Positions 34,690 through 43,720 of a stretch of 64,000 bases of DNA are shown here, piece by piece. Source of the stretch: Atopobiaceae bacterium (GTDB lineage Bacteria; Actinomycetota; Coriobacteriia; Coriobacteriales; Atopobiaceae); contig JAKVON010000013.1 in assembly GCA_022482785.1 (NCBI GenBank), positions 1 through 64,000 on the forward strand, written 5' to 3'. A program made the position numbers and the translations under genes. The notes beneath the pieces are model-generated. The model was not told the DNA's origin and did not search any database. It worked only from the letters and a program-made list of their open reading frames with translations. Position 1 is the first letter of the stretch. Each line of letters opens with the position of its first letter.

Positions 34690-36362
34690 GCAGAAGGGGG
34701 TGCGGTGGAAATCCTGGACCAGATCGGGACGGGAGGAACCGCATGTACACGCTGGAGCAGAGACAAAAGGCCGTCGAGACGTTCGTCAGATTCGACCACA
34801 GCCATGCTGACACGATAGCCGAGCTCGGCTACCCGACCAGGACGGCACTGAGGAGCTGGTGGCTGGAGTTCGCGGAGCACGGGGAGGTCCTGCCGAGCAA
34901 GCGCGAGCGCGAGCCCCGCTATGCCGAGGAGCAGAAGCGTGCCGCAGTCGACTATTACCTCGGGCATGGCAGGAGCCTGGCACGCACGATGCGGGCGATG
35001 GGCTACCCGAGCCACGAGGTCCTCGCCTCTTGGGTCGACGAGCTCGCGCCCGGCGAGCGGAAGAGGCGTCTCGGCCCCTGTCGGGAGCCGCCGTCGCTCG
35101 GGGAGAAGGTGCTGGTCGTCGCCGAACTCGAGGCGCGCGACGGCACCGCCGCCGGGGTCGCCGGCAGGCACGGCGTGTCCAGGACGTCGCCGTACGCGTG
35201 GCGCAGGGAGCTGCTCGGGGCCCATAATGGCGTCGACGGCGATGCCGGACACGAGAGGAGACCCGCGGGCGAGGAGTACGACAGGCTGCCCGACGACGTC
35301 GACGAGCTGCGGGAGATGGCCGACAGCCTGCGAACCGAGGTCCGCAGGCTGCAGCTCGAACTCGACGTGCGCGAGGCCACGTTGGAGATCGCAAGAAAAG
35401 GCCCGGGCACCGACCCGAACCGGCTGACGAACAAGGAGAAGGCGACGCTGGTCACGATGCTGAGGGGCAGATGGAAGCTGAAAGACCTGCTGACGGCGGT
35501 GTCGATGGCGAAGAGCAGCTATGAGTACGTCGCCAGGGCGCTCGAGCGACCCGAGGGCGCCGCGCTGATGGCAGAGAGGAAGGCGATCGCCTCCTCGTTC
35601 TCTCCGGGCGGCGGCACCTACGGCTGCAGGCGCGTGATGGCCGACGTCGACGCCGACCCGGACGCGCCCGACGTCGGTGAGCGGACCGTGCACGGGTTGA
35701 TGGGGGAGGAGACTCGTCGTCACGAATCCCAGGGAAAGGCGTCACTACAGCTCCTACGCCGGGGAGGTGTCAGAGGCTCCCGGGAACACATGCCGCGACG
35801 AGGACGGCGCCCACGACTTCTCCGCCGGCGCCCCCAACGAGCCGTGGGTCACCGACGTCACGGAGTTCCGCGTCCTCGCAGGCAAGGCATACCTCTCTTC
35901 TGTCGTCGACCGCTTCGACGGCATGCCCGTCGGCTGGGCCATCTCCACGTCATCCGACGCGGAGATGGCGAACTCATTTCTGCGCGACGCTTGCGCGCGG
36001 CTGAGGTGCGAGGAACATCCACGGACCCGTTCGGATCGCAGGTGGCCCTACCGCTGGCCCGGATGGATCTCGAAATGCGAGGGGCACGGATTCGTCCGCT
36101 CGATGTCACGGAAGGGATGCTCGCCGGACAGCTCTCGGGCGGAGGGCTTCTTCGGAAGGCTGAAGGTCGAGTTCTTCTACGGGCGCGGCTGGCAGGATGT
36201 TAGCGTCGAGGAGTTCATGGGCATGCTCGATGCGTACCTCAGGTGGTATCGTGACGAGAGGCGCAAGAGCGACCTGGGCTACATGAGTCCGACGCGATAC
36301 GGGAGAGAACTGGGACTAGCAGCATAGGTGTCTGGTCCAAGAAAACCTCCGCACCCCCCTCA
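34690..36362. mobile_element. IS3-family insertion sequence
   Basis: The ends are inverted copies: GAAGGGGGTGCGGTGG with a following CTGGACCAGA on the left, and GAGGGGGGTGCGGAGG with TTGGACCAGA on the right (read on the minus strand). The element sits inside the tail codons of precursor 1. Exact ends and target duplication are not certain. Confidence 0.75.
34743..36327 (+). pseudogene. IS3-family transposase, frameshifted
   Basis: ATG 34743 (MYTLEQRQKAVETFVRF) opens a protein with two N-terminal HTH segments and a coiled coil (VDELREMADSLRTEVRRLQL), then YGCRRVMADV. Near 35705-35715, in a G-rich tract, the frame shifts; the DDE part continues in another frame with NEPWVTDVTEFRVLAGKAYL, SVVDRFDGMPVGWAIS and AEGFFGRLKVEFFYGRGW, and stops at 36327. 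The second Asp region (RSDRRWPYRW) also deviates from the usual HSDRG.YR. It is a fused orfAB-type transposase that appears inactive. Confidence 0.8.
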
Positions 36363-36734
36363 CGTCATATGACCAGGCACACGTTTCGTCAGCTATCCCA
36401 ATCACTTCCTAGTGAAATGTGAAGCTGCAAAATGAGACGGCAACGGAACCGCATACGGAACGGGGCTGCATGCCGCGCGCTCCCGGGTCGTCGCATGCCA
36501 TCTTGGACGTCCGCCTACCCCTTGGCGAGGCCTCAGGCCCGACCCCCCGCTCGCAGCCGAAACACGCTGCTGGACTGGCGCGCGCGAGGATGGGAAGAAA
36601 TCGTGAGGGATTTCGCGCACGCGGTGCGCCCTCCCCCATCGGCCGAGCCCAAGGTCGTATGCTCATAGAGAGTCAGCCGATGCGGTGACTCGGATTGTCG
36701 TGACTAGCCAGCACATACGACTGGGAGGAACCGC
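36363..36734. other. Intergenic region before precursor 2
   Basis: No supported gene; the open frames on both strands have no ribosome-binding sites. Its first bases may include the displaced end of precursor 1. The final 70 bp contain the promoter and leader of precursor 2. Confidence 0.4.
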
Positions 36735-36986
36735 ATGAACAAGCAGGAGAAGGTAGCCGAGCTGCTCTCTGACCCCGGCCTCGTGGAGAGACTCTCGGCT
36801 TGTGCCGACGCAGGCGCCGTCAAGTCCCTCGCGGCCGAGCACGGGCTCGAGCTCACGGATGCCGAGGCGGCCGCGGCGCTCGACTCGATAGGCGAGGGCG
36901 AGCTCCAGAGGGGCGAGTTGGATGCCGTGTCGGGCGGAAATTCTCGAGGCAGTATTGAGTTACCTGCTCCAACCGACCCCTGCTAG
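36735..36986 (+). CDS. Nif11-like precursor peptide 2
   Basis: An 83-residue peptide starting at ATG 36735 behind GGGAGG. The 68-residue leader begins MNKQEKVAELLSDPGLVERL, has the conserved Cys of the SACADAGAV segment and ends GELQRGELDAVSGG. The tail is NSRGSIELPAPTDPC. The Nif11-like helical leader ending in a Gly-Gly cleavage site is the layout of ribosomally made, modified peptides, where a transporter-peptidase cuts after Gly-Gly. No such enzyme is encoded nearby. Confidence 0.75.
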   Translation: MNKQEKVAELLSDPGLVERLSACADAGAVKSLAAEHGLELTDAEAAAALDSIGEGELQRGELDAVSGGNSRGSIELPAPTDPC

Positions 36987-37214
36987 AAGAAGTACTCCCA
37001 ACCCATGCGGCCGAGGAGGGGCCTGGTCTCGCACGATGATGGCCTTGCCATATGTGCAGACGGGGAGAAAGCGTAAGAAAGCATTAAGAATGGCGTAGGC
37101 GTGGCATGTCCGACCTCGCCAGACGATTCTGCGCGGTACGCTCGTGGAAAGCCAGCCGACGCGAAGGCTCGGATCGCCTCGGCCGGCAGGCACACGCGAC
37201 TGCGGAGGCATCCC

Positions 37215-37448
37215 ATGGACAAGCAGGAGAAGATCACGGAGCTGCTCTCGAAGCCCGACCTCGTGAGGAGGCTCTCTGAGTGCGCCGACGCAGGCGCCGT
37301 CAAGTCGCTCGCGGCCGAGAACGGCCTGGAGCTTACGGATGCCGAGGCGGCCGCCGCGCTCGACGCCCTCGGCGAGGGCGAGCTGCAGCGGGGCGAGCTG
37401 GACGCCGTGTCGGGTGGGACACGTCACCCGACCCTGCCTAACTGCTGA
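37215..37448 (+). CDS. Nif11-like precursor peptide 3
   Basis: A 77-residue peptide from ATG 37215 (CGGAGG upstream). Its leader (MDKQEKITELLSKPDLVRRL, ECADAGAVKSLAAENGLELT, DAVSGG) is nearly the same as in precursors 2 and 4. The tail is only nine residues, TRHPTLPNC, again with prolines and a terminal Cys. Confidence 0.75.
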   Translation: MDKQEKITELLSKPDLVRRLSECADAGAVKSLAAENGLELTDAEAAAALDALGEGELQRGELDAVSGGTRHPTLPNC

Positions 37449-37662
37449 GAAGGCGCGGCGAGATGCAGGAGAGGACCTTCAAGAGCAGCGCTTGCTTGTT
37501 GAGCCCACCTCAAGACCGATAAGAGCCCGAGGAGGCCCATCCCCACCAGAGGCGCCATTGCCCATGCCAAAGCGCTCGAATGCCGAACGAGCCCCCGTCC
37601 CGTCCGCCAACACCGCAGCCGAGATGGTACAAATACCTCAGATGCGACCAAGGAGGCATCCC

Positions 37663-37914
37663 GTGGACAAGCAGGAGAAGATCACAGAGCTGCTCGCTGA
37701 CCCTAACCTCGTAAGAAGGCTCTCGGAGTGTGCCGATACCGACGCCGTCAAGGCTCTCGCGGCCGAGAACGGCCTAGAACTGATGGACGCCGAGGCAGCC
37801 GCCGCGCTCGACGCGATCGGCGAGAGCGAGCTGCAGCGGAGCGAGCTGGACGCCGTGTCGGGAGGGATTGTCAATCCCCATATTCCGGAACCGGTGAGTC
37901 AACCTTGTGGGTAA
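37663..37914 (+). CDS. Nif11-like precursor peptide 4
   Basis: An 83-residue peptide from GTG 37663 behind AAGGAGG. The leader matches its neighbours (MDKQEKITELLADPNLVRRL ... SELDAVSGG). The tail is IVNPHIPEPVSQPCG, with four prolines and Cys one residue before the end. Upstream sequence resembles that of precursor 1 (TCGAATGCCGA and GATGGTACAAAT). Confidence 0.75.
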   Translation: MDKQEKITELLADPNLVRRLSECADTDAVKALAAENGLELMDAEAAAALDAIGESELQRSELDAVSGGIVNPHIPEPVSQPCG

Positions 37915-37965
37915 ATTCTGCTAGAAAGAACTTTTACGTTCTCGACGCGATTGCGGAGACACCCT

Positions 37966-38208
37966 ATGGACAGGCAGAAGAAGGTAGCGGAGCTGCTCTC
38001 AGATCCTGACCTCGTGGAGAGGCTCACGGCGTGCAAGAACGCGGACGCCGTCAAGTCCCTCGCGGCCGAGAACGGCTTGGAGCTGACGGACGCCGAGGCG
38101 TCCGCCGCGCTCGACGCGGTCGGCGAGGGAGAGCTCCAGCGAGACGAGCTGGATGCCGTGTCGGGCGGGGTCAAGCCGACATTAACGGTACCCCATCCGA
38201 AGTGCTAG
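37966..38208 (+). CDS. Nif11-like precursor peptide 5
   Basis: An 80-residue peptide from ATG 37966 (CGGAGA upstream). The leader is MDRQKKVAELLSDPDLVERL, then ACKNADAVKSLAAENGLELT and DELDAVSGG. The tail is VKPTLTVPHPKC: three prolines, a histidine and terminal Cys. Confidence 0.75.
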   Translation: MDRQKKVAELLSDPDLVERLTACKNADAVKSLAAENGLELTDAEASAALDAVGEGELQRDELDAVSGGVKPTLTVPHPKC

Positions 38209-38238
38209 GGGTAGCAGGCACGACCACGAAGACATCCC

Positions 38239-38405
38239 ATGGACCAGCAAGAGAAGAGAGCCGAGCTGCTCTCGGACCCCGACCTCGTGAGGAGACCCTC
38301 GACGCAATCGGCGAGGGCGAGCTGCAGCGAGGCGAGCTGGACGCCGTGTCGGGCGGTATTACTACTCCCCCCGGCGGAGGCAAGCCACTCAATGAGTATT
38401 GCTGA
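38239..38405 (+). pseudogene. Nif11-like precursor peptide 6, 85-nt leader deletion
   Basis: The start MDQQEKRAELLSDPDLVRR (ATG 38239) is followed directly, out of frame, by the leader end TLDAIGEGELQRGELDAVSGG-type codons. Compared with intact siblings 85 nt are missing, which breaks the frame. The tail codons are intact and would give ITTPPGGGKPLNEYC with terminal Cys. Confidence 0.7.
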
Positions 38406-38678
38406 CACACGTCGAGTTACAGCAAGGCTAAACGCCGAGAGTGAGCGCGGCCAGGCATGGGTTAGTGAGGCTCGACTGAGAGTCGCCGAGGGTCTCACCG
38501 ACAACGACCACGCCATCACCCTATCTCGGGGATGCCCCTACGGAGAGTTCGAGGCGGTTGAAGAGATGGCATTCCCCGCCTCGGCGCGCCAAGCCCCCAA
38601 GTCCGCGGCCGTCGGGTCGCTCTTTCCATGATGGCGGGTATGAGACGAACAGCTTCACGCCTCAAGAGGGAGGGCCAT

Positions 38679-38744
38679 ATGAGCATAGACGAGCGAGCCC
38701 AGGCCCTGGATGACGACCTGCGAAAAGAAGCCTCATGTCGATAA
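38679..38744 (+). CDS. Possible 21-residue leader ORF
   Basis: ATG 38679 has GAGGGAGGG upstream and encodes MSIDERAQALDDDLRKEASC before a TAA that overlaps the next gene's ATG. Its good ribosome-binding site and the weak one of the monooxygenase gene suggest translational coupling, or it may be the start of a gene remnant. Confidence 0.35.
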   Translation: MSIDERAQALDDDLRKEASCR

Positions 38745-39067
38745 CGGTGAACCTGTACTACACGGGCAAGGACGGCAGCGCGAGGGCGTTCGCCAAGGAG
38801 ATGACCGAGTCCGGGACGGTTTCGGCCATCCGGTCCGAGGAGGGAAACCTCCGCTACGAGTACTTCTCCCCGCTCGACGACCCCGAGACCGTGCTGCTCA
38901 TCGACAGCTGGGAGAGCCAGACGGCGATCGACCGGCATCACGCCTCGCCCATGATGGCCACGCTGGCGAAGCTCCGCGAGAAGTATGACCTGCACATGAG
39001 GGTGGAGCGCTTCGTCTCGGACGAGGCTGGCATGCCGTCTGGCGACGAGAGCTTCATTCGGAGGTAG
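38735..39067 (+). CDS. Antibiotic biosynthesis monooxygenase (ABM)-fold protein
   Basis: A 110-residue protein with the ABM dimeric ferredoxin-like pattern: ITVNLYYTGKDGSARAFAKEM, then EGNLRYEYFSPLDDPETVLLIDSWESQTAIDRHHASPMMATLAKLRE. The NLRYE(Y/L)..L.DP...L..E.W pattern with the conserved His region is that of YgiN-like quinol monooxygenases and heme-degrading relatives. It lies on the same strand 330 bp after the last precursor gene; whether it acts on those peptides is unknown. Confidence 0.8.
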   Translation: MSITVNLYYTGKDGSARAFAKEMTESGTVSAIRSEEGNLRYEYFSPLDDPETVLLIDSWESQTAIDRHHASPMMATLAKLREKYDLHMRVERFVSDEAGMPSGDESFIRR

Positions 39068-39102
39068 TCGGCCGCAGGCGACGCCGTGGTTATGTGCCAG
39101 GG

Positions 39103-39173
39103 CAATTCTCCGCAGTTTCATACGCTTTGGCCATTTAACGGACAACAGAGACGTATGAAACGGCGGAGAATTG
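39103..39173. terminator. Long imperfect inverted repeat between convergent genes
   Basis: Two 22-bp arms (39103-39124 and 39152-39173) differ at one position and enclose 27 nt, between the ends of two convergent genes. Each arm begins CAATTCTCCGC. It could be a bidirectional terminator; the long, AT-containing arms also resemble a small mobile palindromic repeat. Confidence 0.5.
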
Positions 39174-39224
39174 TGGGCAGGTTGTCCGGCGATAGCGGCA
39201 GGCGGTCATGATGCCCCGCAACGC

Positions 39225-42200
39225 CTATTCCTCGTCGGGGGAAACGTCATCCCCCCTTGCCCGCGCGGCCTCGAGGCCGACTGCCCCGAGCGCCAGCCCC
39301 AACGCGGCCATGATGCCCGCGCCGCCGCCGTCGCCGGTGTTCGGGGTGCCTGCGCCCGAGGAGGAATCGACGCCGGAAGCGGAGCCAGACCCCGAGGGGG
39401 AGCCGCCGGGGTTGTCGTCCGAGCCGGTGGAATAGTAGTTCGGCATGAGTTCGACCCCCTCGTTCGAGACGGTCGAGCCGAGGACCGTGACGCTGCCCGA
39501 AGGCGGGTCGACGTCATCGCCGTCCAGCCCGAAGCTCGTCGCGGGCACGGCCGCGGCCATGACCTCGTCGAGCTCGGCGAACCCGTCGTCGCCCTGAGCG
39601 GCAAGCGCGATGGAGCCATCCACGATGTAGGCGTTGATCGTTCTCTTGACGGTCCCCTTGTCGGCATCGTCCTGCCAGGACGAAGGAATGTCGAACGAGG
39701 CCCGATAGGTGCGCTTCTTGCCCGGCATCAGGACGCCGTTCTCCGTGGGGACGTCGAAGGCAATCTCGCAAGGGGTGAAGCCCGTGTCGAAAGAGTCCGT
39801 CCCGCTTGACGAAGAGGTCATCGTGGGCTTGTCGGTCAGGATGTCCTCAGGCGAGTTGAGGGTGTTGTTCGGGTCGATCTTGACGTGGACGGTGTCGAAC
39901 ACGGCCCCGTTCTCCGTGATCTCGACATCGAATTCGCTGACGATCGTGTTGCCGAGGTTCTGGACCGTGAACAGGATCGGCTCGGTTGTCCCCGCGCAAA
40001 CATAGGTGTTCTCCGTGGAGAAGGTGACGAGATCGAGCTTGTTGACCACCGGAACGGTCGCGAAGTAGATGTCCGCCTTGCTCTCCGCGAACGCGGTGAT
40101 GCTGGAATACATGAAGTTCGTCGCCGCAGCCGAGGTGAGCGAGACGATATCGGCGGGGGCATGGTCGAGCCGGGCGTACGGATAGGGGGCGGTGAGTCTC
40201 TGACCCTTCTTGTAGCGCACCTTCCTTGCCGAGAAGACCTGGTACACCTTCTTGTCGGGAGTCGGGGTGATCGAGCCGTCGGGGTTGACGGTGCCGGCAT
40301 CCTCGCCTTCGGCGATCTTCGTGAAGTAGACCATGCTGCCGTCGGAGCTCACGTCGAAGCTGTCCACGCCGAACTTCTCGAGGAAGGGATCGCCGACGCT
40401 CACCTTCACCGCCCCGCTGTCCCTCTTCAGGCGAATCTCGCAGAGCGTCGACCCCCTCTTGGCCACGGAGCCGCCCAGCGCGTCCCAGGGCCTGATGACC
40501 GAGACGCCGCTCACGCTGTCGAGGACCTGGCAGGAGGTGGTGCCCGCGTCTGACGCCGGGGGGCGTATCCACATGAACTCGGCCTGCACTGCCGAGGTGA
40601 CGTCGCCGTTGTCATCGGCGGCCAGGCGCTTGGCCTCGTCGTAGGTGATGAACGAGAACACCGCGCCATCGTTCGTGCTGCTCCCGATCATGTGAAGCTG
40701 AACGTCCTTCTTGGGTTTGGGGTTCGAGACGGGAGACTCGAAGACCACCTTGCCGTTCCGGGTGATGAACTCGCCCTTCATGTCGAAGACCATGATCGCC
40801 GGGAAATCCTCGTAAGGGGTCTTGCCGTCATAGAAGCTCCCGCCCTTGGCGATCCGGCGATGAAGGAAGCCCGCGACCACATTGCCGCTCGAGCCGGCCA
40901 TGACGTGGGGGAACATGAGCGCGTGACTGTAGGTCTCGGTGTCGTTGTCATCCAACGTGACCTGATAGGGCTTGAAATAGTCGAGGCACTCGTGATGATG
41001 CAGCACCTCGAGGGTGCTGCTCGCCAAGACCACGCTCATGAGGATGGTCTTCTGCGACTCGTCGTCGATCTTGACCTCCGAGTCGGCCGCCCGCGTTCCG
41101 CCTATGACGAGAAGGTAGATGCGTCCGAGGGTCGAGTTGTACGTGACGTCGAAGTCGTAGTCGAAGATGTCCTTGCGTGCGACGAGGTCATGGGTGTCGT
41201 TCGAGTCGTACTCGTAGTGCAGTGGGCCCTTGTCGACCCAGGAGCCGTCGCTCCCCTGCTGCGAGATGCAGATCCTGGAACGCATGGCCGTGCCGGAGCC
41301 GTCGACGTACTTGACGGACCCCAGCCTGAACATGACCGTCGAGTCCGCCATCGCGACGACCTTGCACCGCGGGTCGCTGAAGACGTCGGAGAGGATCTTG
41401 GCCTCGTTGAGGTCGACGCCGAGCGAATCGATCCCGGAGATGGGACTGGCGATGGTCTCGCCGGTGTGTCTCGAGAGAGGCGAGAAGACGTAGGTCGTGC
41501 CATCGTCCGTCGGCGTGGCGGTGCCGACCTGCTCGCAAAGCCTCTCGAGCTCGTCCTGCGTGACGGGCTGAGCGGCTTCGCTGATGTCGATCGACTCGTA
41601 GACGGCATTCGTCACGTCGCTGGAATAGGCGGCGTCGAAGATGCATCCGGGCTCGCCGTTCGTCCCCGTGGGAAGCGCGATCGCGGGATTTATCGGCAGC
41701 ACGTTGCCCCCGGAGGAATTCTGGCCGGAACCGGCCCAGCTGTCCGCGAGCTTGGGGTTCTCGTACTTATAGATGTTGACGTTGGCCTTGAAGATGAGCG
41801 CCTGGATCACGAGCTGGGCTTTGCAGCCGAATCCGATCAGCGCATGAGGGAACGACTTGGAGCTGTCGGGAGGCACCACGAACCCTATGTAAAAGCGGAT
41901 GTAGCAGTTGCCATAGACCCCGCCGTTGAGGATGCCTGGGATTCCGACGCCGAGGGTGAGGCCGATGTCCAGCTTGAGGTCGAGCGTGACCCCGGTCCCG
42001 CTCATGTGGGCCACGAATCCGGAGAGCCCCGCCTTCGGCGTCGTGACGGTGATGTTGCCGCCGAGGTCGAGGTCGACGGTGAAGACGAAGGTGAGGAAGA
42101 CGGGAATCGGGCCGATGGTTATGGTCGAGGTGAAGGACCAGGAAAGCTCGACGCCCATGTCCAGCGAGATGCTGCCGCCCCACGCGTTGACGATCGAGCC

Positions 42201-43676
42201 GTCCGGCTCCTTGCGCTGCCCCCAGTCGAGCTCGGCGAGCGCGTCGAGGGAGACCTGGAAGTCGAACGACTCGACGCATTTCATCTTGCCGAACGCACGC
42301 CCCGACGCCTTTCTGATGCTGTTGGACTTCGCGGCGTCAGAGAAGGCCTTCATGATGTCGTCGCACTTGTCGTTGATCTGCTTCATCCCGCTCTTCTTGG
42401 GCGTCCGTCCCCATGCCTTGGCATTGGGCACGCCATCCTCCTCGGTGAGGGAGGCGGAGGCCATGCCTCCCACGCCCGCGATGAACTTGCCGTAGGGATA
42501 TATCTCCACCTTCACCGGGAACGTCGGGTACCAGATGTTCGCCGTCATGCCCCCGAAGACGGGCGTCTTGGGGTCGAAGATCGCCGAGACGTCCAAGCCG
42601 TTGGCGCCGCCTGCGATCTTGAGCAGCTCCGTCGAGAGAGGCTCGTCTCCCGTGACGAGGTCGGAGATGCAGCCGTCCTCGATGACGAGGGTGGAGGCGC
42701 AGTACGTGGCCGACGTCTCGCTCTCCGGCCTGAAGAAGACGTCGGTCTGAAGCCCCTTGAGGAAGCAATGGCTCTTCCTCGCGACGCTCCCCAGGTAGAT
42801 GTCATCGAAGTCGACGGACACGATGCCGTTGGAATCGGGGGAGACGACCTTTTGGTCGGCCACCTTGACGGCGGTGACGAACCCGCTGATGTCCGGGGTC
42901 CCATGCCGGTACCCGATGACGAAGCGCCCGGCCGTCGTCCTGACGTTGGCCTTGACGCTCAGGGTGTGGGACTGGGGATCCGCGGATGCGGAGCTGGTGA
43001 TGAACGTCGCATCGTCCTTCGACGAATACTGGATGTCGTACCCGTCGAAGGTGAGCCGCTGGATGTAGCGATCGCTTGCGCCGACCTTGACCGTGGGCAT
43101 GTCAAAGCGGTTGGCTCCCTCGATTCTCACGAGGCCCGTCTCGAAGGTGCGATAGCCGTCCTTGGAGATGGAGATGCTTCCCCAGAACCGATACGTCGTG
43201 TTGGCGAACTGCGGGTCGCTTGGCTCGGACAGGTCCTTGATGGCGAAGACCGTGACGCCGGCGGCGTCAGTCGTCTGCGCCGCCGGCGTCTTGTCGTTGT
43301 GGTGGGAGGTGATGGAGACCGTCGCGCCTGGGATGGGAACGGGGTTCTTGGGATCGGCGACGTCCTTGAAGGTGAAGGCGCTCTCGTCGCGTTTGAGCAC
43401 ATAGAGAACGACGCCGCCGGTGTCGTCGGCACGGGCGACCACCGGTCCCCCGAGGAAGCTCGGAAGGAAGGCCGCCGTGCCCAGGCCCGCGGCAAGCGCG
43501 AGGAAGCCGCGGCGCGAGATGTCAGGCTGGCGGGAGGGGTCCGTCTCGCCGAGAAGGGCCGACACGCCCTCGAGGTCCGGATTCATGAGATCGGCATCCC
43601 GGATGGTGAGGTCGGCGTCATCGTGAGCCGCGTGCGTCCGCCGCGTGCCCTTGCGTCCTGAAGTCCCCTTGGCCAT
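39225..43676 (-). CDS. Giant Tat-exported, sortase-anchored surface protein
   Basis: A 1483-residue protein from ATG 43676 (GGAAAGGGC upstream). After a hydrophilic extension of about 50 residues comes a twin-arginine signal, DISRRGFLALAAGLGTAAFL. An Ig-like domain follows (GVVLYVLKRDE ... IPGATVSI). The long middle is beta-rich (for example GGSISLDMGVELSWSFTSTI) with propeller-like segments later, and a GTTEPILFTVQNLGNTIVSE domain precedes the C-terminus. The end has a Ser/Gly linker, TPNTG (sortase-like), a hydrophobic stretch and AARARGDD. Function is unknown; it lies 44 bp after the other giant gene, in the same direction. The long antisense frames are composition artefacts. Confidence 0.8.
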   Translation of the reverse strand: MAKGTSGRKGTRRTHAAHDDADLTIRDADLMNPDLEGVSALLGETDPSRQPDISRRGFLALAAGLGTAAFLPSFLGGPVVARADDTGGVVLYVLKRDESAFTFKDVADPKNPVPIPGATVSITSHHNDKTPAAQTTDAAGVTVFAIKDLSEPSDPQFANTTYRFWGSISISKDGYRTFETGLVRIEGANRFDMPTVKVGASDRYIQRLTFDGYDIQYSSKDDATFITSSASADPQSHTLSVKANVRTTAGRFVIGYRHGTPDISGFVTAVKVADQKVVSPDSNGIVSVDFDDIYLGSVARKSHCFLKGLQTDVFFRPESETSATYCASTLVIEDGCISDLVTGDEPLSTELLKIAGGANGLDVSAIFDPKTPVFGGMTANIWYPTFPVKVEIYPYGKFIAGVGGMASASLTEEDGVPNAKAWGRTPKKSGMKQINDKCDDIMKAFSDAAKSNSIRKASGRAFGKMKCVESFDFQVSLDALAELDWGQRKEPDGSIVNAWGGSISLDMGVELSWSFTSTITIGPIPVFLTFVFTVDLDLGGNITVTTPKAGLSGFVAHMSGTGVTLDLKLDIGLTLGVGIPGILNGGVYGNCYIRFYIGFVVPPDSSKSFPHALIGFGCKAQLVIQALIFKANVNIYKYENPKLADSWAGSGQNSSGGNVLPINPAIALPTGTNGEPGCIFDAAYSSDVTNAVYESIDISEAAQPVTQDELERLCEQVGTATPTDDGTTYVFSPLSRHTGETIASPISGIDSLGVDLNEAKILSDVFSDPRCKVVAMADSTVMFRLGSVKYVDGSGTAMRSRICISQQGSDGSWVDKGPLHYEYDSNDTHDLVARKDIFDYDFDVTYNSTLGRIYLLVIGGTRAADSEVKIDDESQKTILMSVVLASSTLEVLHHHECLDYFKPYQVTLDDNDTETYSHALMFPHVMAGSSGNVVAGFLHRRIAKGGSFYDGKTPYEDFPAIMVFDMKGEFITRNGKVVFESPVSNPKPKKDVQLHMIGSSTNDGAVFSFITYDEAKRLAADDNGDVTSAVQAEFMWIRPPASDAGTTSCQVLDSVSGVSVIRPWDALGGSVAKRGSTLCEIRLKRDSGAVKVSVGDPFLEKFGVDSFDVSSDGSMVYFTKIAEGEDAGTVNPDGSITPTPDKKVYQVFSARKVRYKKGQRLTAPYPYARLDHAPADIVSLTSAAATNFMYSSITAFAESKADIYFATVPVVNKLDLVTFSTENTYVCAGTTEPILFTVQNLGNTIVSEFDVEITENGAVFDTVHVKIDPNNTLNSPEDILTDKPTMTSSSSGTDSFDTGFTPCEIAFDVPTENGVLMPGKKRTYRASFDIPSSWQDDADKGTVKRTINAYIVDGSIALAAQGDDGFAELDEVMAAAVPATSFGLDGDDVDPPSGSVTVLGSTVSNEGVELMPNYYSTGSDDNPGGSPSGSGSASGVDSSSGAGTPNTGDGGGAGIMAALGLALGAVGLEAARARGDDVSPDEE

Positions 43677-43720
43677 GGCTGCGCCCTTTCCTCGTCTGCC
43701 TTCCCTCTTCCGCCGACGTG

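Noticed and set aside
36402-36668. Small overlapping frames between the IS3 element and precursor 2
   Set aside because: There are frames on both strands of similar size, without ribosome-binding sites or resemblance to the Nif11-like leader.
40692-43661. Open frame of nearly 1000 codons antisense to the giant Tat-signal protein gene
   Set aside because: It mirrors the GC3-rich codons of the minus-strand gene, is rich in Arg, Asp and Gly, and has no ribosome-binding site or domain pattern. The minus-strand gene has a signal, domains and an anchor.
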